From assembly GCF_006538745.1 (NCBI RefSeq), contig NZ_BJLR01000045.1, positions 1-60,919 on the forward strand: a stretch of DNA of 60,919 nucleotides. The letters run 5' to 3'. The stretch's first letter is position 1. Every line of letters begins with the position of its first letter. The notes under the pieces were generated by a model that ran no database searches, was not told the origin of the DNA, and worked only from the letters and a program-made list of their open reading frames with translations. The translations under genes were made by a program, and so were the position numbers. This DNA is from Cellulomonas cellasea. Its GTDB lineage: Bacteria; Actinomycetota; Actinomycetes; Actinomycetales; Cellulomonadaceae. Below are positions 39,795 through 48,898 of the stretch, one piece after another.

Positions 39795-40580
39795 ATGACC
39801 GACGTGCTCGACCTGCAGGACGTGTCCATCCGTCGTGGGACCACGACGATCCTGAACCGGCTCTCGTGGACCGTGCGCGAGGGGGAGCGCTGGGTGGTGC
39901 TCGGTCGCAACGGCGCGGGCAAGACGACCCTGCTCCAGGTCGCCTCGGGCCGCATGCACCCCTCGCAGGGGACCGCCGACCTGCTCGGTGAGCGCATGGG
40001 CCGGGTCGACGTGTTCGAGCTGCGTCCGCGCATCGGCCTGTCGAGCGCGTCGCTCGCCGACCGCATCCCGGCGGGGGAGACGGTGCGCGACGTCGTCCTC
40101 ACCGCGGCGTACGGCGTGACGGGTCGCTGGCGCGAGTCGTACGAGGAGCTCGACGAGAGCCGCGCGGGCGACCTCCTCGCCGCGTTCGGGGTCGCGCACC
40201 TCGCCGACCGCCGGTTCGGCACGCTCAGCGAGGGCGAGCGCAAGCGGACCCAGATCGCGCGCTCCCTGATGACCGACCCCGAGCTGCTGCTGCTCGACGA
40301 GCCCGCGGCCGGCCTCGACCTGGGTGGGCGCGAGGAGCTCGTGGCCGCGCTCGCCGAGCTCGCGGGCGACCCCCGCTCGCCGGTGCTCGTGCTCGTCACG
40401 CACCACGTCGAGGAGATCCCGCCCGGCTTCACGCACCTGCTCCTGCTGCGCGACGGCGAGGTGCACGCGCGCGGGCCGCTCGACGAGGTGCTCACCGCGG
40501 AGAACCTGTCGGGGGCGTTCGGGCTCGACCTCGTGGTCGAGCGCAGCGGCGACCGGTGGACGGCGCGCGCGGCCGGCTGA
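39795..40580 (+). CDS. stand-alone ABC ATPase
   Basis: 261 residues with one ABC domain. Walker A is GRNGAGKTTLLQVASG, the signature is unusual (TLSEGERKRTQIARSL), Walker B is LLLLDEPAAGLDLGG, and the switch is VTHHVEEIPPGF. The YlmA/ModF-like VEEIPPGFTHLLLLRDG end is typical of ATPases without a permease partner, and no permease is nearby. Function unknown. A GTG two codons earlier is an alternative start. Confidence 0.9.
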   Translation: MTDVLDLQDVSIRRGTTTILNRLSWTVREGERWVVLGRNGAGKTTLLQVASGRMHPSQGTADLLGERMGRVDVFELRPRIGLSSASLADRIPAGETVRDVVLTAAYGVTGRWRESYEELDESRAGDLLAAFGVAHLADRRFGTLSEGERKRTQIARSLMTDPELLLLDEPAAGLDLGGREELVAALAELAGDPRSPVLVLVTHHVEEIPPGFTHLLLLRDGEVHARGPLDEVLTAENLSGAFGLDLVVERSGDRWTARAAG

Positions 40581-40652
40581 CGGCCCGGTCGGACCGTCCC
40601 TGACCTGCACGAGCGGATCAGCGTTCTCTCACGTCGGGGCAAAGCGATCGTC

Positions 40653-40658
40653 TAGAAT
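40653..40658 (+). promoter_or_regulatory. -10 TAGAAT of nfeD-SPFH
   Basis: TAGAAT is among the best -10 matches in the window. It precedes a leader of about 70 bases. No good -35 at the usual distance. Confidence 0.55.
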
Positions 40659-40735
40659 CGATCCGACGACGCAGGGTCGTGACCACACCGGTCGCGGGCC
40701 GTCGCGTCGCCGGCACCCGAGAGACGGTGAGTCAG

Positions 40736-41176
40736 ATGAACGCCTGGCTGTGGTGGGTCGGCGGCGCCACGCTGCTGGCCATCGCGGAGATCCTCTCCCT
40801 CGACCTGATCCTGCTGATGCTCGCCGCGGGCGCGCTCGCGGGGGCGGGCGCCGCGCTCCTGGGGGCCGACGTCGCGGTCCAGATCATCACCGCGATCGTC
40901 GCGTCCGTCCTGCTGCTCTTCGCGCTGCGCCCCTGGCTGCTGCGCCACCTGCGTCAGCGCACGCCGCTGGTCGAGACCAACGCGGCCGCCCTCGTCGGGC
41001 GGCCCGCGATCGTGGTCGCGACGACGACCGAGCTCGGCGGGCGCGTCAAGCTCGCGGGTGAGGTGTGGTCGGCGCGCACCGCCGCCGAGGACGTCACGTA
41101 CCCGCCCGGCGCCGAGGTGCGCGTCACGTCGATCGACGGGGCGACGGCCGTCGTCGCGCTCGCCGAGCCCGCCTGA
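40736..41176 (+). CDS. NfeD-like membrane protein
   Basis: 146 residues. Two or three helices in the first half (AWLWWVGGATLLAIAEILSL, LILLMLAAGALAGAG), then an OB-fold domain of small, protease-less NfeD proteins (LVGRPAIVVATTTELGGRVK). NfeD proteins pair with SPFH proteins in membrane microdomains, and the SPFH gene follows 75 bases later. ATG chosen over an upstream GTG at 40679 because it begins directly at the first helix. Confidence 0.9.
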   Translation: MNAWLWWVGGATLLAIAEILSLDLILLMLAAGALAGAGAALLGADVAVQIITAIVASVLLLFALRPWLLRHLRQRTPLVETNAAALVGRPAIVVATTTELGGRVKLAGEVWSARTAAEDVTYPPGAEVRVTSIDGATAVVALAEPA

Positions 41177-41251
41177 TCCCAGCGCCACCGCGGTCTCGCC
41201 GAGCCCGCGGACCCCCGCGCGGGCCCGCTCGCGCAGCCACCGAGGAGCACA

Positions 41252-42529
41252 GTGGACGAGTCATCCGTCAGCCCAGGAACCATCGCCTTCTACGTCGTGC
41301 TGGGGCTGCTCGCCGTGTTCGCCATCATCGCGCTCGCGCGGTCGGTGCGGATCGTGCCGCAGACCGTCGCGGTCATCGTCGAGCGGCTCGGCCGCTACAA
41401 CAGGACCCTCGACGCCGGCCTGCACCTGCTCATCCCGTTCGTCGACCGCGTGCGCGCCGGCGTCGACCTGCGCGAGCAGGTCGTGTCGTTCCCGCCGCAG
41501 CCGGTGATCACGTCCGACAACCTCGTCGTGAGCATCGACACGGTCCTGTACTTCCAGGTCACGGACCCCAAGTCGGCGGTCTACGAGATCGCGAACTACA
41601 TCACCGCGATCGAGCAGCTCACCGTCACGACGCTCCGTAACGTCATCGGGTCGATGGACCTCGAGCAGACCCTGACGAGCCGCGACCAGATCAACGGCCA
41701 GCTGCGCGGGGTCCTCGACGAGGCGACGGGCAAGTGGGGCATCCGCGTCAACCGCGTCGAGCTCAAGTCGATCGACCCGCCGCAGAGCATCCAGGGCTCG
41801 ATGGAGCAGCAGATGCGCGCCGAGCGTGACCGCCGTGCCGCGATCCTCACGGCCGAGGGCGTCAAGCAGTCGCAGATCCTCACGGCCGAGGGCGACAAGC
41901 AGGCGGCGATCCTGCGGGCCGAGGGCTCCGCGCAGGCGGCGATCCTCACCGCCGAGGGCGAGGCCCGCGCGATCCTGCAGGTCTTCGACGCCGTGCACCG
42001 CGGGGACGCCGACCCCAAGCTCCTCGCGTACCAGTACCTGCAGACCCTGCCGAAGCTCGCGTCGAGCCCGGCGAACAAGGTGTGGATCATCCCGTCGGAG
42101 CTGACCGGTGCGCTCGGCCAGCTCACCCAGGGCTTCGCGGGTGCGTTCGCGAGCGGCGACGGGCAGGCCGCCCCGACCCGCCCGCCGGGCACCTCGCCGC
42201 TCGGCGACGACCTGCCACCGACGTCGCTCGTCGACCCGGCCGAGGCGCTCGCCCAGGCGCGGCGCGAGCTCGAGATCGCCACGGCCGACGCCACGAGCGC
42301 CGGCACGCTCAGCGGGCAGCCCACGGACCCGCACGCCGAGGCGGGTCAGCGCCCGACGGGGGCCTTCGGGTACACCAAGCCGCAGCACGCGGCGCCGGGC
42401 GCCCCGGCCCCCGGCCAGGCGGCCCCGCGGCAGGCGTCCCCCACGCCGTCGCACGAGGCCGGCCCGCAGCAGGCCGCGCCGATCGAGCAGGACCCGCGCC
42501 CGTACGACGGGCCGCCCGCGCAGGGCTGA
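41252..42529 (+). CDS. SPFH / stomatin-like (paraslipin type) protein
   Basis: 425 residues. One N-terminal helix (about 9-29), then the SPFH domain (VRIVPQTVAVIVERLGRYNR, GVDLREQVVSFPPQPVITSD, TLRNVIGSMDLEQTLTSRD). A helical stretch has four copies of a 10-11 residue unit, A-I-L-T/R-A-E-G-x-K/A-Q, at about 198-240. The last 110 residues are Pro/Gln/Ala-rich and disordered. Such proteins scaffold membrane domains and stabilise partners. GTG at 41252 follows GAGGAG. The order NfeD-SPFH agrees with Rv1487-Rv1488 (memory). Confidence 0.93.
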   Translation: MDESSVSPGTIAFYVVLGLLAVFAIIALARSVRIVPQTVAVIVERLGRYNRTLDAGLHLLIPFVDRVRAGVDLREQVVSFPPQPVITSDNLVVSIDTVLYFQVTDPKSAVYEIANYITAIEQLTVTTLRNVIGSMDLEQTLTSRDQINGQLRGVLDEATGKWGIRVNRVELKSIDPPQSIQGSMEQQMRAERDRRAAILTAEGVKQSQILTAEGDKQAAILRAEGSAQAAILTAEGEARAILQVFDAVHRGDADPKLLAYQYLQTLPKLASSPANKVWIIPSELTGALGQLTQGFAGAFASGDGQAAPTRPPGTSPLGDDLPPTSLVDPAEALAQARRELEIATADATSAGTLSGQPTDPHAEAGQRPTGAFGYTKPQHAAPGAPAPGQAAPRQASPTPSHEAGPQQAAPIEQDPRPYDGPPAQG

Positions 42530-42548
42530 CCCGCGCGGGGTGACGAGG

Positions 42549-42583
42549 TCGGGCGGTGCACCGCGAGCCGGTGCACCGCCCGA
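42549..42583. terminator. terminator after the SPFH gene
   Basis: A perfect 15-bp stem TCGGGCGGTGCACCG / CGGTGCACCGCCCGA with loop CGAGC, 20 bases after the stop. No T tract. Confidence 0.8.
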
Positions 42584-42721
42584 GCCGTCCCCGTCGACCC
42601 GGTCGGCCGGCACGCCGGGGTGCGACGCCCTGCGTCGAGGTGCACCGGGCGCGTGTCTGCCCTGAGCCGAACTCCCCGGAACTCGCTTGACCCCTGCTGA
42701 GCAGCGACGAAGGATGCACGG

Positions 42722-44458
42722 GTGCTCGTCCGACTCATCCGGCAGTACCTCGCCCCGTACCGGGGCGCCGTCGTGGCCGTGCTCGTCCTCCAGCTCGTCC
42801 AGACGCTCGCGACGCTGTACCTGCCGAGCCTCAACGCGGACATCATCGACAACGGCGTCGCGCGGGGCGACACGGCCTACATCCTGCGCGTCGGCGCCGT
42901 GATGCTGGGTGTGTCCCTGCTGCAGATCGTGTGCGCCGTCGCGGCGGTGTTCATCGGGTCGCGCACCGCGATGGCGTTCGGCCGGGACGTGCGCGGCGGG
43001 CTGTTCACGCACGTGCAGGAGTTCTCGGCGCGGGAGGTCGGGCGGATCGGGGCGCCGTCGCTCATCACGCGCACGACGAACGACGTGCAGCAGGTCCAGA
43101 TGCTCGTGCTGCTGAGCTTCACGATGATGGTGACCGCGCCCATCATGCTCGTCGGCGGCGTGATCATGGCGCTGCAGGAGGACGTCACGCTGTCGTGGCT
43201 GCTCGTCGTCGTCGTGCCCGTCCTGGGCCTGACGGTCGGCCTGATCATCTCGCGGATGATCCCGTGGTTCCGGGCCATGCAGAAGCGCATCGACGCGATC
43301 AACCGGGTGCTGCGCGAGCAGATCACGGGCATCCGAGTGGTGCGGGCGTTCGTGCGCGAGCGGCGTGAGTCGGAGCGGTTCGCGGGTGCGAGCACCGAGC
43401 TGTACACCGCGTCGCTGCGCGTCGGGCAGCTCATGGCGCTGATGTTCCCGGTCGTGATGCTCGTGATGAACGCGTCGAGCGTCGCGGTCCTGTGGTTCGG
43501 CGCGCAGCGCATCGACGCCGGCCAGATGCAGATCGGCGCGCTCACGGCGTTCCTCAGCTACCTCATGTACATCCTCATGGCCGTGATGATGTCCACGATG
43601 ATGTTCGTCATGGTGCCGCGCGCCGTGGTGTCGGCCGAGCGCATCGAGGAGGTCCTCGACACCGAGACCTCGGTCGTCCCGCCCGCGACGCCGCGCACCC
43701 CGGACCCGGGCCGGCGCGGGCACCTCGAGCTGCGTGGCGCCGAGTTCCGCTACCCGGGCGCCGAGAACGCCGTGGTGCGCGGGGTCGACCTCGTCGCCGA
43801 GCCGGGCCGCACGACGGCGATCATCGGCTCGACGGGTGCGGGCAAGACGACGCTGCTCAACCTCGTGCCGCGGCTCGCCGACGTGACGGGCGGCGCGGTG
43901 CTCGTCGACGGCGTCGACGTGCGCGAGCTCGACCCCGAGGTGCTGTGGACCGCGATCGGGCTCGTGCCGCAGAAGCCGTACCTGTTCAGCGGCACCGTCG
44001 CCTCGAACCTGCGCTACGGCAAGCCGGACGCGACCGACGACGAGCTGTGGCACGCGCTCGAGGTCGCGCAGGCGCGGGACTTCGTCGAGGCGATGCCCGA
44101 GCGGCTCGACGCCCCGATCGCGCAGGGCGGCACCAACGTCTCGGGCGGGCAGCGCCAGCGGCTCGCGATCGCCCGGGCGCTCGTGCGCCGGCCCGAGATC
44201 TACCTGTTCGACGACTCGTTCTCGGCGCTCGACTTCGCGACCGACGCCGCGCTGCGGGCGGCGCTGGTCCCCGAGACGCGCGACGCGACGGTGGTCATCG
44301 TCGCGCAGCGCGTCGCGACCATCCGGCACGCCGACCGCATCGTCGTGCTCGAGGACGGTGAGGTCGTCGCGAGCGGGACGCACCCCGAGCTGCTCGAGTC
44401 CTCGCAGACCTACCGCGAGATCGTGTACTCCCAGATCAGCGAGGAGGAGGCCGCATGA
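42722..44458 (+). CDS. ABC exporter subunit with degenerate ATPase site
   Basis: 578 residues: six-helix membrane domain (about 15-310) then ABC domain. Walker A is GSTGAGKTTLLNLVP and the signature VSGGQRQRLAIARAL is normal. Walker B ends in Asp (IYLFDDSFSALD) in place of the catalytic Glu, and the switch His is Gln (IVAQRVATI). This matches the inactive-site subunit of heterodimeric exporters such as TM287/288 and BmrCD. GTG at 42722 has AAGGA nearby; a TTGACC (42687) and AAGGAT (42710) could be its -35/-10. The stop overlaps the partner gene. Confidence 0.93.
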   Translation: MLVRLIRQYLAPYRGAVVAVLVLQLVQTLATLYLPSLNADIIDNGVARGDTAYILRVGAVMLGVSLLQIVCAVAAVFIGSRTAMAFGRDVRGGLFTHVQEFSAREVGRIGAPSLITRTTNDVQQVQMLVLLSFTMMVTAPIMLVGGVIMALQEDVTLSWLLVVVVPVLGLTVGLIISRMIPWFRAMQKRIDAINRVLREQITGIRVVRAFVRERRESERFAGASTELYTASLRVGQLMALMFPVVMLVMNASSVAVLWFGAQRIDAGQMQIGALTAFLSYLMYILMAVMMSTMMFVMVPRAVVSAERIEEVLDTETSVVPPATPRTPDPGRRGHLELRGAEFRYPGAENAVVRGVDLVAEPGRTTAIIGSTGAGKTTLLNLVPRLADVTGGAVLVDGVDVRELDPEVLWTAIGLVPQKPYLFSGTVASNLRYGKPDATDDELWHALEVAQARDFVEAMPERLDAPIAQGGTNVSGGQRQRLAIARALVRRPEIYLFDDSFSALDFATDAALRAALVPETRDATVVIVAQRVATIRHADRIVVLEDGEVVASGTHPELLESSQTYREIVYSQISEEEAA

Positions 44459-46422
44459 GCGCCGCCGCACCGGCCCGCCCGGCGAACGCCCCGGCGCAGC
44501 GCGGCCACGGCCCGATGGGCTCCATGGGCATGCCCGGGGAGAAGTCGGTCAACTTCCGCGGGTCGAGCCGCCGCCTGCTGCACGTGCTGCGCCCGGAGCG
44601 AGCGTGGCTCGGGGTCATCGTCGTGCTCGGCGTCGCGTCGGTCGCGCTCGTCGTGACCGGCCCCTGGCTGCTGGGCCGCGCGACGGACGTCATCTTCGAC
44701 GGCGTGCTCGGGCGCCAGCTCCCGGCGGGCGTCTCGCAGGCGCAGGCCGTCGAGGGCCTGCGCGCCCAGGGGCAGGACCAGCTCGCCGACCTCGTGAGCG
44801 GCACCGGCGCCGTGCCGGGGGTCGGCATCGACTTCGCGGCGCTGCGCGGGATCCTCGTGCTCGTGCTCGTCGTCTACGTCGGGTCGTTCCTGTTCGGCTG
44901 GCTGCAGGCCCGCCTGACGACCGGCGTCGTGCAGCGCACGGTCTACACGATGCGCGAGGAGGTCGAGGCCAAGCTCTCGCGCCTGCCGCTGTCCTACTTC
45001 GACCGCCAGCAGCGCGGCGAGGTGCTCAGCCGCGTCACCAACGACATCGACAACGTCGGCCAGACGATGCAGCAGACGCTCTCACAGCTCATCACGTCGG
45101 TGCTCACGGTCGTCGGCGTGCTCGTCATGATGTTCTGGATCTCGCCGCTGCTCGCGCTCGTCGCGCTCGTGACCGTGCCGGTGTCCGTCGTGGTGACCGC
45201 GCAGATCGCGAAGCGCTCCAAGCCCCAGTTCGTCGCGCAGTGGGCCGCCACCGGGCGGCTCAACGCGCACATCGAGGAGATGTACACGGGCCACGCGCTC
45301 GTCAAGGTGTTCGGCCGCCAGCGCGAGGCCGTCGAGACGTTCCGCGTGCAGAACGACGAGCTCTACGACGCGAGCTTCAAGGCCCAGTTCATCTCCGGCA
45401 CGATCATGCCCGCGATGGGGTTCCTCGCGAACCTCAACTACGTGATCGTCGCGGTCGTCGGCGGGCTGCGCGTCGCGTCGGGCGCGATCTCGCTCGGCGA
45501 CGTCCAGGCGTTCATCCAGTACTCGCGCCAGTTCACGCAGCCGCTCACGCAGATCGCCTCGATGGTGAACCTCCTGCAGTCGGGCGTCGCGTCCGCGGAG
45601 CGGGTCTTCGAGCTCCTCGACGCGCAGGAGCAGAGCCCCGACCCGGCCGTCCCCGCGCAGGTCCCCGCCCCGGTGCGCGGCCGCGTCGCGTTCGAGGACG
45701 TCTCGTTCCGGTACGACGACGAGACCCCGCTCATCGAGCACCTCTCGCTCGTCGCCGAGCCCGGGCAGACCATCGCGATCGTCGGGCCGACCGGCGCGGG
45801 CAAGACGACGCTCGTCAACCTGCTCATGCGGTTCTACGAGGTCGGCTCGGGGCGCATCACGCTCGACGGCGTCGACACCGCGACGCTGACGCGCGACGAC
45901 CTGCGCTCGCAGATCGGCATGGTGCTGCAGGACACGTGGCTGTTCGGCGGGACGATCGCCGCGAACATCACCTACGGCGCCGACGACGTGACGCCCGAGC
46001 AGATGGTCGCCGCGGCCGAGGCCACGCACGTCGACCGGTTCGTGCGGACGCTGCCCGACGGGTACGAGACGGTCATCGACGACGAGGGCGGCAACGTCAG
46101 CGCGGGGGAGAAGCAGCTCCTGACGATCGCGCGCGCGTTCCTCGCCGACCCCGCGATCCTCGTGCTCGACGAGGCGACGTCCTCGGTCGACACCCGGACC
46201 GAGGTGCTCGTGCAGCAGGCGATGGGCGTGCTGCGGGCGGGGCGCACGTCGTTCGTCATCGCGCACCGGCTCTCGACGATCCGCGACGCCGACGTGATCC
46301 TCGTGATGGAGCACGGGTCGATCGTCGAGCAGGGCAACCACGCCGACCTGCTCGAGGCCGGCGGGGCGTACGCGCGCCTGTATGCGAGCCAGTTCGCGGC
46401 GGCGGTGGCGTCGGCCGACTGA
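44455..46422 (+). CDS. ABC exporter subunit with catalytic site
   Basis: 655 residues. A Met/Gly-rich tail of about 35 residues (GPMGSMGMPGEKSVNFRG) leads to the membrane domain. A loop of about 45 residues lies between the first two helices. Walker A is GPTGAGKTTLVNLLM, Walker B is ILVLDEATSSVD with the catalytic Glu, and the switch is VIAHRLSTI. The signature is VSAGEKQLLTIARAF, not SGGQ. This complements the partner: together they have one full and one degenerate ATP site. ATG overlaps the partner's stop. Substrate unknown; multidrug or lipid export is the family role. Confidence 0.94.
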   Translation: MSAAAPARPANAPAQRGHGPMGSMGMPGEKSVNFRGSSRRLLHVLRPERAWLGVIVVLGVASVALVVTGPWLLGRATDVIFDGVLGRQLPAGVSQAQAVEGLRAQGQDQLADLVSGTGAVPGVGIDFAALRGILVLVLVVYVGSFLFGWLQARLTTGVVQRTVYTMREEVEAKLSRLPLSYFDRQQRGEVLSRVTNDIDNVGQTMQQTLSQLITSVLTVVGVLVMMFWISPLLALVALVTVPVSVVVTAQIAKRSKPQFVAQWAATGRLNAHIEEMYTGHALVKVFGRQREAVETFRVQNDELYDASFKAQFISGTIMPAMGFLANLNYVIVAVVGGLRVASGAISLGDVQAFIQYSRQFTQPLTQIASMVNLLQSGVASAERVFELLDAQEQSPDPAVPAQVPAPVRGRVAFEDVSFRYDDETPLIEHLSLVAEPGQTIAIVGPTGAGKTTLVNLLMRFYEVGSGRITLDGVDTATLTRDDLRSQIGMVLQDTWLFGGTIAANITYGADDVTPEQMVAAAEATHVDRFVRTLPDGYETVIDDEGGNVSAGEKQLLTIARAFLADPAILVLDEATSSVDTRTEVLVQQAMGVLRAGRTSFVIAHRLSTIRDADVILVMEHGSIVEQGNHADLLEAGGAYARLYASQFAAAVASAD

Positions 46423-46433
46423 GGGCTGCGCCG

Positions 46434-46450
46434 CTCGGGCCGCTCCCGAG
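46434..46450. terminator. small hairpin after the ABC exporter
   Basis: CTCGGG and CCCGAG form a 6-bp stem 12 bases after the stop. A second small stem is at 46491-46507 (GCGGGC/GCCCGC). The region between is an imperfect repeat of GGCGCGCCGCTG. Confidence 0.4.
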
Positions 46451-46544
46451 GGCGCGCCGCTGAGGCCGCTCCGCCGAGGGGCGCGCCGCTGCGGGCGTGC
46501 TGCCCGCGGGACCTCGGTCGCGGGCACGTGTCACTGGTGCCACC

Positions 46545-46550
46545 TAGGCT
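46545..46550 (+). promoter_or_regulatory. -10 TAGGCT of the MFS gene
   Basis: TAGGCT, 6 bases, GTG. Candidate leaderless promoter. Confidence 0.6.
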
Positions 46551-46556
46551 CGTGCG

Positions 46557-47936
46557 GTGACGACTGCGCCCACCCGCCCCGCCCGCGTCGAGCCGGTCCG
46601 GCTGCGGCGGGACCGGCTGACCTGGAGCCTCTACGGCTACTTCGTGGTGTGGGGCTGGTTCCTCTACAGCTTCAACCCCGCCGTCCCGCTGCTCGGACGC
46701 GAGCTCGGGATCAGCAAGGCCCAGGCAGGTCTGCACGGCACCGCGCTGGCCGTCGGCGCCGTGCTCGCCGCGCTCGCGACACCGCGGCTCCTGCCCCGGT
46801 TCGGGCGCCGGACGACGCTCGTCGCGGCGGGCGTCCTCATCGCGCTCGGTACCGCGGTGCTCGTGCTCGGACCGGGGTTCGCGTGGACGCTCTCGGGCGT
46901 GCTCGTCATGGCGCTCGGGGCCAACGTCGCGATCAGCGCCGGGCAGGCCGGCCTCGTGCTGCACCACCGGGGGACGAGCTCGGCGGCGGTGACCGAGGCG
47001 AACGGCGTCGGCTCGTCGGTCGGCCTGCTGGGGCCGCTCGCGGTCGGTGCGTGCGTCGCCGCGGGCTGGGGGTGGCGTCCGGCCGTCGCGGTGACCGGGC
47101 TGCTCGCGGTGGCCACGGCCGTCGTCGTCGGGTTCCTGCCGCGCCGCGGGGTCATGGCTCACCCGGCGGAGGGCGCGGCGCCTGCCGCTCCCGCGCCCGC
47201 CGCCGACCCGGCCTCGGACGCAGCCGCGGGACCCACCACGGTCGCCGCCCCGGCGGACGGGCTGCCGGGCGGGGCGGGTCGTGCGGTGGTCGACGACGCG
47301 CAGGCGCGGGCGACGCCGGACCGCGACGCGGCGCGTGCGGCGCAGCCCGGCGCGGCCCGGGCCTCGTGGTGCTACCTCGTGGCCGTCGTCGCTACGCTCG
47401 CCGTCGAGAACGCCACGACCTTCTGGTCGGCCGACCTCATCACGCAGCAGACCGGGGCGCCCGCCGGGATCGCGACCGCCGCGACCGCGGGTCTCGTCGC
47501 GGGCATGTCGGTGATCCGGTTCGTCGTCGGCCCGCTCTCGCTGCGCATCGAGCCCGCGACGCTGCTCGCGTGCTCGTTCCTGCTCGCGATCGTCGGCTGG
47601 GCCGTGCTGTGGACGGCGACCGACCCGGCCCTGGCGCTCACCGGTCTCGTCATCGCCGGCTTCGGGTACGGCGCGCAGTACCCGCTGTCGATCGCGCTGC
47701 TGCTCTCGACCGCCGGCGGCGCCGCCGACCGCGCGCAGTCCCGGGCGACGTTCGCCGGGGGAGCGGCGATCGGCGTCGCACCGTTCGCGCTCGGGGCGCT
47801 CGCGGACGCGTTCGGGGCGCACAGCGCGTTCGTCCTGGTGCCCGTCATGGCCCTCGTCGGTGCGTTCGCGGCGTTCGCCGGCCCGCGCGTCGCCCGGCGG
47901 CCCGGGAGAGCGGCGCCCGTCCCGGACGCGGGATGA
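46557..47936 (+). CDS. MFS transporter
   Basis: 459 residues with about 12 membrane helices. The first helices are SLYGYFVVWGWFLYSFNPAV and GTALAVGAVLAALATPRLLP, with the inter-helix motif PRFGRRTTLVAAGV. A cytoplasmic loop of about 80 Ala/Pro/Asp-rich residues separates the two six-helix halves. Substrate not predictable. GTG start lies 6 bases after a -10. The stop is 7 bases before the next gene. Confidence 0.88.
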   Translation: MTTAPTRPARVEPVRLRRDRLTWSLYGYFVVWGWFLYSFNPAVPLLGRELGISKAQAGLHGTALAVGAVLAALATPRLLPRFGRRTTLVAAGVLIALGTAVLVLGPGFAWTLSGVLVMALGANVAISAGQAGLVLHHRGTSSAAVTEANGVGSSVGLLGPLAVGACVAAGWGWRPAVAVTGLLAVATAVVVGFLPRRGVMAHPAEGAAPAAPAPAADPASDAAAGPTTVAAPADGLPGGAGRAVVDDAQARATPDRDAARAAQPGAARASWCYLVAVVATLAVENATTFWSADLITQQTGAPAGIATAATAGLVAGMSVIRFVVGPLSLRIEPATLLACSFLLAIVGWAVLWTATDPALALTGLVIAGFGYGAQYPLSIALLLSTAGGAADRAQSRATFAGGAAIGVAPFALGALADAFGAHSAFVLVPVMALVGAFAAFAGPRVARRPGRAAPVPDAG

Positions 47937-47943
47937 TGGGGCC

Positions 47944-48783
47944 GTGCCGACGCCCGACCTCGTGACGCTGACCGACCCCACGGACCCCCGGCTCGCCGAC
48001 TACGTCTCGCTGACCGACGTCGCGCTGCGCTCGCGGCACGAGCCCGAGAAGGGCCTCTACATCGCGGAGAGCTCGACGGTGCTGCGCCGCGCGCTCGCCG
48101 CCGGGCACCGGCCCCGCTCGGTGCTCGTCGCGCCGCGGTGGGCGTCCGACGTCGAGGAGATGCTCGCTGCCCTGCCCGGCGACGACAGCCGCGTCCCTGT
48201 GTACGTCGCCGAGCCCGACGTGCTCGAGGGCATCACGGGCTTCCACGTGCACCGCGGCGCGCTCGCCGCCATGCACCGGCCGGCGCTGCCCGCGCTGCAC
48301 GACCTGCTCGCGGGCGCCCGGGACGGTGCGGGCGCACGCCGGGTCGCGGTGCTCGAGGACGTCGTCGACCACACGAACGTCGGGGCGGCGTTCCGCAGCG
48401 CCGCGGCGCTCGGCGTGGACGCGGTGCTCGTGACCCCCCGGTGCGCGGACCCGCTCTACCGGCGCAGCGTGCGGGTCTCGATGGGGACCGTGTTCCAGGT
48501 GCCGTGGACGCGCATCGACCCGTGGCCGGGCGGCATGGAGCTGCTGCACGACGAGGGGTTCGTGACCGTGGCGCTCGCGCTGCGCGACGACGCGCTGACG
48601 CTCGACGAGCTCGCGGCCGACCCGCCCGAGCGGCTCGCGCTGATCCTCGGGGCCGAGGGGGACGGGCTCAAGGCCGAAACCATCGCGTCGGCGCGGCGGA
48701 CCGTGCGGATCCCGATGGCGGGCGGGGTGGACTCGCTCAACGTGGCCGCGGCGGGGGCTGTGGCGTTCTGGGCGACGCGCTGA
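47944..48783 (+). CDS. SpoU/TrmH family RNA 2'-O-methyltransferase
   Basis: 279 residues. N-terminal substrate-binding part (EKGLYIAESSTVLRRALAAG) then the SPOUT knot domain. Motif 1 is LEDVVDHTNVGAAFRSAAAL, motif 2 is LILGAEGDGL and motif 3 is RIPMAGGVDSLNVAAAGAVA. It methylates a ribose in rRNA or tRNA; the target is unknown. GTG at 47944; GATGAT at 47932-47937 is a possible but poor -10. The 3' end lies in a 30-bp tandem duplication that continues past the stop. Confidence 0.92.
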   Translation: MPTPDLVTLTDPTDPRLADYVSLTDVALRSRHEPEKGLYIAESSTVLRRALAAGHRPRSVLVAPRWASDVEEMLAALPGDDSRVPVYVAEPDVLEGITGFHVHRGALAAMHRPALPALHDLLAGARDGAGARRVAVLEDVVDHTNVGAAFRSAAALGVDAVLVTPRCADPLYRRSVRVSMGTVFQVPWTRIDPWPGGMELLHDEGFVTVALALRDDALTLDELAADPPERLALILGAEGDGLKAETIASARRTVRIPMAGGVDSLNVAAAGAVAFWATR

Positions 48784-48819
48784 CGCACGGTGGCGTCCTG
48801 GGCGACGCGCTGACGCACG
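48760..48819. repeat. 30-bp tandem duplication across the stop codon
   Basis: Positions 48760-48789 and 48790-48819 are identical except one base. The first copy holds the last seven codons and the TGA of the methyltransferase gene. Confidence 0.9.
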
Positions 48820-48898
48820 TGTGAGACGGCCGGCGCGGGAGGATGTCAGGCTCAGCGGCAGCGGTGCGCGCGGGCTCGGGTGCCCACGGTCGACGGGG

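Noticed and set aside
40679-40735. Longer NfeD start at GTG 40679
   Set aside because: It would add 19 residues that do not look like the family N-terminus. The ATG at 40736 begins at the first helix.
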